From: JBJFGR01 sp051892875
GTDB taxonomy: Bacteria > Pseudomonadota > Gammaproteobacteria > Enterobacterales > Succinivibrionaceae
Assembly: GCA_051892875.1 (NCBI GenBank)
Contig: JBJFGR010000118.1
Span: 1 to 8,093, forward strand
DNA length: 8,093 nt
Reading direction: 5' to 3'
Below are positions 4,093-8,093 of the stretch, piece after piece (position 1 is the first letter of the stretch; each line of letters starts with the position of its first letter). Both the position numbers and the translations under genes were made by a program. The notes beneath the pieces are model-generated. The model was not told the origin of the DNA and searched no databases. It saw only the letters and a program-made list of their open reading frames with translations.

Positions 4093-5841
4093 GTGCCTAA
4101 ATACTATGGTCAATTCAGAGAAGCAGTAATTAGAGGAGAAATTCCAGTAAATAATGAAATTTCTCTAGAAATGAATCGAATAGATGATCTAATAGCTAAT
4201 CCTGGTGTTTATTATGATGATCAGGCGGTAGAAGGTTGGGTAAGATATTGTGAAAATGAACTTACACTAACTGATGGTTCTGATCTTCATTTATTAGATT
4301 CATTCAAATTATGGGGAGAGCAAATTTTTGGATGGTATTACTTTGTAGAACGAAGTATTTATGAACCATATCCTGATGGTCATGGTGGACATTATGTTAA
4401 TAGAAGAGTTAAAAAGCGTCTTATTAATATACAATACTTAATAGTAGCCAGAGGAGCTGCTAAATCGATGTATGCTTCTTGTTTACAAAGTTACTTTCTT
4501 AATATTGATCCTGCAACTACTCATCAAATTGTAACAGCACCAACTATGAGGCAAGCTGATGAAGTCATGTCTCCGATTCGAACATCTATAACTCGTTCTA
4601 GAGGACCATTATTCAAATTCTTAACTGAAGGATCTATTCAAAATACTACAGGTTCAAAAGCTGATCGATGTAAATTGGCATCTACTAAAAAAGGTGTTGA
4701 GAATTTCTTAACTGGATCTTTAGTAGAAGTAAGACCTATGAGTATTGATAAACTTCAAGGTTTACGAGTTAAAGTTGCCACAATTGATGAATGGTTATCT
4801 GGTGATATCAGAGAAAATGTAGTAGATGCTTTGGTACAAGGTGCTGCTAAAGAACAAAGTGATTCGGTTAATAATGATTTTCTTATAGTTGCTATTAGTT
4901 CAGAAGGAACTGTTCGTAATGGTAGCGGTGATACAATCAAAATGGAATTATCAGATATTCTAAAAGGAGAATATCCGAATCCACATGTGTCCATATGGTG
5001 GTATAAACTAGATTCGGTTGATGAAGTTTCCAATCCTGATATGTGGCTTAAAGCTAATCCTAATTTAGGAAAGACCGTTACTTATGAAACATACCAAAAC
5101 GATGTTGAAAAAGCAGAAAAAGTTCCTTCTGCTAGAAATGACATATTAGCAAAACGTTTCGGAATTCCTATGGAAGGTTGTACATATTACTTCACATATG
5201 AAGAAACACTTCCGCATAGAAAACGAGAATATTGGCATATGCCATGCGCTATGGGAGCAGATCTTTCGCAAGGTGATGACTTCTGTTCTTTTACATTTAT
5301 GTTTCCATTACCTCGTGGAGAATTTGGAATTAAAACAAGAAACTATATATCATCTACTACACTTAATAAACTGCCATTAGCAATGCGAAATAAATATGAA
5401 CAATTTATTAAAGAAGGAAGTTTAATAATTCTTGAAGGTACTATTTTGGATATGATGGAAGTTTATGATGATCTTGATAATTATATCTCAGATCCGTCTG
5501 TTGATTATGATGTAAGATGTCTTGGTTATGATCCTTATAATGCTCCGCAATTTATAGCAAGATGGGAACAAGAGAATGGTCCATTTGGTATTGAGAAAGT
5601 TATACAGGGAGCTAAAACAGAATCGGTTCCTTTAGGAGAACTTAAGAAACTTTCTGAAGAACAGAAGCTGTTATTTGACGAAGAACTTATGTCTTTTGCA
5701 ATGGGTAACTGTATAGCATTAGAGGATACTAATGGTAATAGGAAACTTTATAAGAGACGACATGAGCAAAAAATTGATGCCGTAGCAGCCATGATGGATG
5801 CTTATATCGCTTATAAATTAAATCAAGATGCTTTTGAGTAA
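4093..5841 (+). CDS. terL: Terminase large subunit (packaging ATPase-nuclease)
   Basis: A 582-residue protein from GTG 4093. The N-terminal ATPase shows an adenine-side region (LLDSFKLWGEQIFGWYYFVE), a Walker A variant ARGAAKS (119-125), a Walker B VKVATIDE (226-233, Asp232-Glu233) and a coupling motif SSEG (269-272). The C-terminal RNase H-like nuclease shows GADLSQGDD (Asp390), LGYDP (Asp480) and KIDAVAAMMDA (Asp562), a complete acidic triad. Length and order match intact HK97-type large terminases, which power DNA entry through the portal and cut concatemers. The start is uncertain. GTG 4093 has no ribosome site at normal distance, while the frame stays open back to 4069. The best purine-rich site (AGGTGAG, 4063-4069) would suit an ATA at 4075, giving the extra residues ILSNTA. 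A six-pair hairpin sits between that site and the GTG. Confidence 0.95.
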   Translation: MPKYYGQFREAVIRGEIPVNNEISLEMNRIDDLIANPGVYYDDQAVEGWVRYCENELTLTDGSDLHLLDSFKLWGEQIFGWYYFVERSIYEPYPDGHGGHYVNRRVKKRLINIQYLIVARGAAKSMYASCLQSYFLNIDPATTHQIVTAPTMRQADEVMSPIRTSITRSRGPLFKFLTEGSIQNTTGSKADRCKLASTKKGVENFLTGSLVEVRPMSIDKLQGLRVKVATIDEWLSGDIRENVVDALVQGAAKEQSDSVNNDFLIVAISSEGTVRNGSGDTIKMELSDILKGEYPNPHVSIWWYKLDSVDEVSNPDMWLKANPNLGKTVTYETYQNDVEKAEKVPSARNDILAKRFGIPMEGCTYYFTYEETLPHRKREYWHMPCAMGADLSQGDDFCSFTFMFPLPRGEFGIKTRNYISSTTLNKLPLAMRNKYEQFIKEGSLIILEGTILDMMEVYDDLDNYISDPSVDYDVRCLGYDPYNAPQFIARWEQENGPFGIEKVIQGAKTESVPLGELKKLSEEQKLLFDEELMSFAMGNCIALEDTNGNRKLYKRRHEQKIDAVAAMMDAYIAYKLNQDAFE

Positions 5842-5855
5842 AGGAGATGACTTAT

Positions 5856-5894
5856 ATGGCTTGCAAAAAGAAAGACAAAAAGAAAGGTAAGTGA
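5856..5894 (+). CDS. Lysine-rich 12-residue micro-ORF
   Basis: ATG 5856 follows AAGGAG (5841-5846) by nine bases, a textbook spacing, and encodes MACKKKDKKKGK before TGA at 5892-5894. Eight of the 12 residues are Lys and one is Cys. The ribosome site overlaps the large-terminase stop, so terminating ribosomes could restart here. It may be a real basic micropeptide, or the remnant of a longer gene whose ribosome site survives. I know no function. Confidence 0.5.
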   Translation: MACKKKDKKKGK

Positions 5895-5912
5895 AGAAAG
5901 TAGGTGAATAAA

Positions 5913-6350
5913 ATGGCTGATTATATAATTACAAATAATGGTCTTATAAATGCTGACGAGTTAACTCATTATGGCGTTTTAGGTATGAAGTGGGGTCGAA
6001 GAAAAGCACAGACATCGTCTGGTTTCGCGCCCAAGAAACCTAAGGGTAAACAACCATCATGGCAACGCCAAAAGAGCGAAAGAGAAAAACGCTGAGAAGA
6101 CGACCACGGTATAAATCCGAATAGACCTAACGGTACAAAAACAACAGCACAAATTCATTCCGATAAACGCAATTCGGTCCGATTAAACAAAGCTTCAGCA
6201 GAATATAAAAAAGCAAAGGATCGAGTAAAGAAAAATCCTAAATATAAAGAAACTGCTGAATATAAGAAAAATCGTACTGAATATGCTATAGCGGTAGGTA
6301 TGGACAAAGTACATAAAATATTAAATAGGGAATGTTATGTAAAGTATTAA
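5913..6350 (+). pseudogene. HYGVLGMKWG-tag gene interrupted by an in-frame TGA
   Basis: ATG 5913 (AGGTG at 5902-5906) opens a frame of 60 codons: an N-terminal segment, the tag HYGVLGMKWG (residues 19-28, bases 5967-5996), then a very basic stretch (RRKAQ ... KKPKGKQ ... SEREKR). It meets TGA at 6093-6095. The same frame then stays open for 84 more codons to TAA 6348-6350, with protein-like content (EDDHGINPNRPNGT, Lys/Tyr-rich helices KASAEYKKAKDR and ETAEYKKNRTEY, end NRECYVKY). A single CGA-to-TGA transition would explain this and would give a 145-residue tagged basic protein similar in size and style to the gene at 3696. No good internal start with a ribosome site is visible after the TGA. 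Alternatives are sequencing error, stop readthrough, or a truncated but functional 60-residue protein. Confidence 0.65.
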
Positions 6351-6368
6351 GGAGTTGAATAATTCAAA

Positions 6369-7610
6369 ATGGGTTTAATAAATAAAGCACGAGAATTAAT
6401 ACATTCTTGGAATGCTTTTAACAACAGTAGGGATCATCCTACTTATAGTTATGATCCAGGAGAATCATATTATTATCGTCCAGATCGTGTTAGATTTACA
6501 GGTGGTAATGAGCGTTCGATTGTTACTTCTGTATATAACAGAATAGCTATGGATGCAGCTTCAATTGATATTGAGCATGTAAAACTTGATGAAAATGATA
6601 GATTTATAGAAACTATTAAATCAGGTTTAAATGAATGTTTTAATACTGAAGCTAATTTAGATCAAACTGGAACTGCTTTCAAGCAAGACATATATATGTC
6701 AATACTTGATGAAGGTTGTATAGCTATAGTTCCAACCGATACATCTATAAATCCAGATACTACAGGATCTTATGAGATTCTAGAAATGCGAACTGGAAAG
6801 ATACTAGAATGGCGACCAGATAAAGTTAAAGTTCGATTATATAACGAACGAACTGGTAAACGTGAAGATTTATGGGTTAATAAACGTAATTGTGCAATAG
6901 TAGAAAATCCTTTATATGCAGTTATGAATGAAAGAAGTTCTACAATGCAGCGACTTGCTAGAAAACTTGCTTTATTGGATGCAGCTGATGAAAAAGCTAA
7001 TTCAGGCAAACTAGATTTAATTATTCAATTGCCATACATAGTAAAAACTGATGCTAGAAAACAGCAAGCTGAAAAACGAAGAGCTGATGTTGAAAATCAA
7101 CTTAAAGGACCATATGGTATTGCTTATATAGATGGTACTGAAAAAATAGTGCAGCTTAATCGTCCTGTTGAAAACAACTTAATGAAGCAGATTGAATATT
7201 TAACGAGCATGCTATTTAGCCAGTTAGGTATTACTCAAGCAATCATGGATGGAACAGCAGATGAAACAGCAATGCTTAACTATTATAACAGAACAGTTGA
7301 GCCTTTAGTTGTTGCAGTTGTAGATGAAGTTAAACGAAAATTTCTTACTAAAACTGCTAGAACGCAGCGCCAATCTATTAAATACTTTAGAGATCCATTT
7401 AGCTTAGTTCCAATTACTAAGATAGCAGAAGTTACTGATACACTAACAAGAAATGAAGTAGCTTCTTCTAATGAAATGAGACAAGTTATTGGATGGAAAC
7501 CATCTAGTGATCCTAGAGCTGATCAATTACGTAATAGTAACATAAGTCAGAACGAAGAATCATATCCAGAAGAAAATACTTCCGAATATGAAGAAGAAAC
7601 TAATTATTAA
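6369..7610 (+). CDS. Portal protein
   Basis: A 413-residue protein of HK97-like portal type. It begins MGLINKARELIHSW, followed by a segment after which RSIVTSVYNRIAMDAASIDI (about 50-69) matches the conserved opening of portal cores. Later parts are LDEGCIAIVP, a wing-like beta region with EWRPDKVKVRLYNERTGK, and the stem/crown-associated helices LTSMLFSQLGITQAIMDGTA (about 279-298) with ETAMLNYYNRTVEPLV. A C-terminal EVASSNEMRQVIGWKPSSDP and an acidic tail close it. Portals form the dodecameric ring through which the large terminase pumps DNA; the gene sits directly between the terminase and the prohead protease as expected. AAGGAG at 6349-6354 overlaps the upstream TAA and is 14 bases from the ATG, a long spacing. 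Confidence 0.9.
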   Translation: MGLINKARELIHSWNAFNNSRDHPTYSYDPGESYYYRPDRVRFTGGNERSIVTSVYNRIAMDAASIDIEHVKLDENDRFIETIKSGLNECFNTEANLDQTGTAFKQDIYMSILDEGCIAIVPTDTSINPDTTGSYEILEMRTGKILEWRPDKVKVRLYNERTGKREDLWVNKRNCAIVENPLYAVMNERSSTMQRLARKLALLDAADEKANSGKLDLIIQLPYIVKTDARKQQAEKRRADVENQLKGPYGIAYIDGTEKIVQLNRPVENNLMKQIEYLTSMLFSQLGITQAIMDGTADETAMLNYYNRTVEPLVVAVVDEVKRKFLTKTARTQRQSIKYFRDPFSLVPITKIAEVTDTLTRNEVASSNEMRQVIGWKPSSDPRADQLRNSNISQNEESYPEENTSEYEEETNY

Positions 7611-7629
7611 AGGAAGGAGAAAATTCAAA

Positions 7630-8093
7630 ATGGAGAATTACGATTTTAGTGGCTGGGCTACTAAAAATGATTTAAAATGCTCAGATGGAAGAATTATTCG
7701 TAAAGATGCTTTTAAGCATTGTGATGGTATGACAGTACCTCTTGTTTGGAATCATAATCATGATGATCCTTATAGAGTTGTTGGTCACGCATTGCTTAAA
7801 AATCGTGATGAAGGTGTTTATACATACGGGACGTTTAATGATACCGATTTAGGTAAAACTGCTAAAATTTATGTTCAGCATGGTGATATTACACAATTAT
7901 CTATTTATGCTAATCAACTTAAACAGCAAGGTCCTAATATTCTTCACGGAGCTATTCGTGAAGTGAGTCTTGTTCTTGCAGGAGCAAATCCTGGTGCAAG
8001 TATTGAAAATGTACTTCAGCATGGTGAGGAAGTAGAAGATGAAGGTTATATATATACTGGAGAAGACATTGTACTTTCTCATTCAGACGAAAC
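7630..8093 (+). CDS. HK97-type prohead protease (3' partial)
   Basis: AGGAAGGAG (7611-7619) lies 10 bases before ATG 7630 and the frame is open to the right edge, giving 154 residues plus two bases. The start MENYDFSGWATKNDLKCSDG is followed by VPLVWNHNHDDPYRVVGHA, then GDITQLSIYA and REVSLVLAGANPGASI. This is the caudovirus prohead protease pattern (family S78). The likely catalytic residues are a His of the NHNH stretch (42 or 44), Ser91 in QLSIYA, and Glu111 in REVSLV. The enzyme would cleave scaffold or delta domains of the capsid protein during head maturation. After residue 125 the chain becomes acidic (GEEVEDEGY), probably the linker. The order portal then protease implies that the major capsid gene follows beyond the window. 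Confidence 0.88.
   Translation, partial: MENYDFSGWATKNDLKCSDGRIIRKDAFKHCDGMTVPLVWNHNHDDPYRVVGHALLKNRDEGVYTYGTFNDTDLGKTAKIYVQHGDITQLSIYANQLKQQGPNILHGAIREVSLVLAGANPGASIENVLQHGEEVEDEGYIYTGEDIVLSHSDE

Noticed and set aside
4755..5033. 92-residue minus-strand frame inside terL
   Set aside because: Overlaps the Walker B and coupling-motif region of a clearly conserved gene; no motif or ribosome site of its own.
5198..5380. 60-residue plus-strand frame inside terL in another frame
   Set aside because: Shadow of the TerL nuclease-domain coding sequence, with no start signal.
6093..6095. Recoded TGA (genetic code 4 or 25)
   Set aside because: Conserved genes here use TGG for Trp and contain no internal TGA, and other genes end sensibly at TGA, so a local mutation or readthrough is simpler.
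6770..7009. 79-residue minus-strand frame inside the portal gene
   Set aside because: Opposite to a well-supported portal gene, with no supporting motif.
7897..8082. 61-residue minus-strand frame at the right edge
   Set aside because: Opposite to the prohead protease catalytic region; it looks hydrophobic only because it mirrors AT-rich codons.
1..8093. CRISPR array, tRNA gene or insertion sequence
   Set aside because: No regularly spaced direct repeats, no cloverleaf with a T-loop consensus, and no transposase or terminal repeats were seen on either strand.

Overview
The window reads as part of the late (packaging and head) module of an AT-rich tailed dsDNA phage or prophage of the HK97-like, long-tailed type. 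All credible genes are on the + strand. The low G+C content, the purine-rich AAGGAG-type ribosome sites before most genes, and the gene families point to a Firmicutes host, probably Clostridia or a relative. This host call is an inference. No integrase, lysogeny, lysis or tail gene is visible, so temperate versus lytic life cannot be judged.

Left part (1-1891): the 3' part of a large gene for a two-barrel RNA-polymerase-like protein, with DFDGD at 408-422 and a C-terminal helix-turn-helix. It runs off the left edge. It is translationally coupled to a small acidic protein of unknown function (1637-1891).

Middle non-coding part (1892-2197): a G-run/C-run block that is a candidate cos or packaging site (about 1894-1965). 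It is followed by a long inverted-repeat element (1985-2124) predicted to fold as a rod. The apical loop of the rod carries CTCCTTTC, identical to part of the 16S rRNA anti-Shine-Dalgarno tail and complementary to the ribosome site of the next gene. This is the most interesting non-coding signal in the window.

Right part (2198-8093): a packaging and head operon. In order: a small-terminase-like protein (2198), an HNH endonuclease (2535), an SH3-domain protein (2975), a head-tail connector-like protein (3323), a small basic protein with an HYGxxGMxWG tag (3696), the large terminase (4093, or an AUA start at 4075), a lysine-rich 12-residue micro-ORF (5856), a second HYGxxGMxWG gene interrupted by an in-frame TGA (5913-6350), the portal (6369), and the start of an HK97-type prohead protease (7630, cut by the right edge).

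How the genes would work together: the small and large terminases plus the HNH nuclease would cut and package concatemeric DNA at a cos site through the portal into a prohead that is matured by the protease. The connector would then join head and tail. The RNA-polymerase-like protein and the structured element upstream of the terminase genes could control when this module is expressed; that link is a hypothesis.
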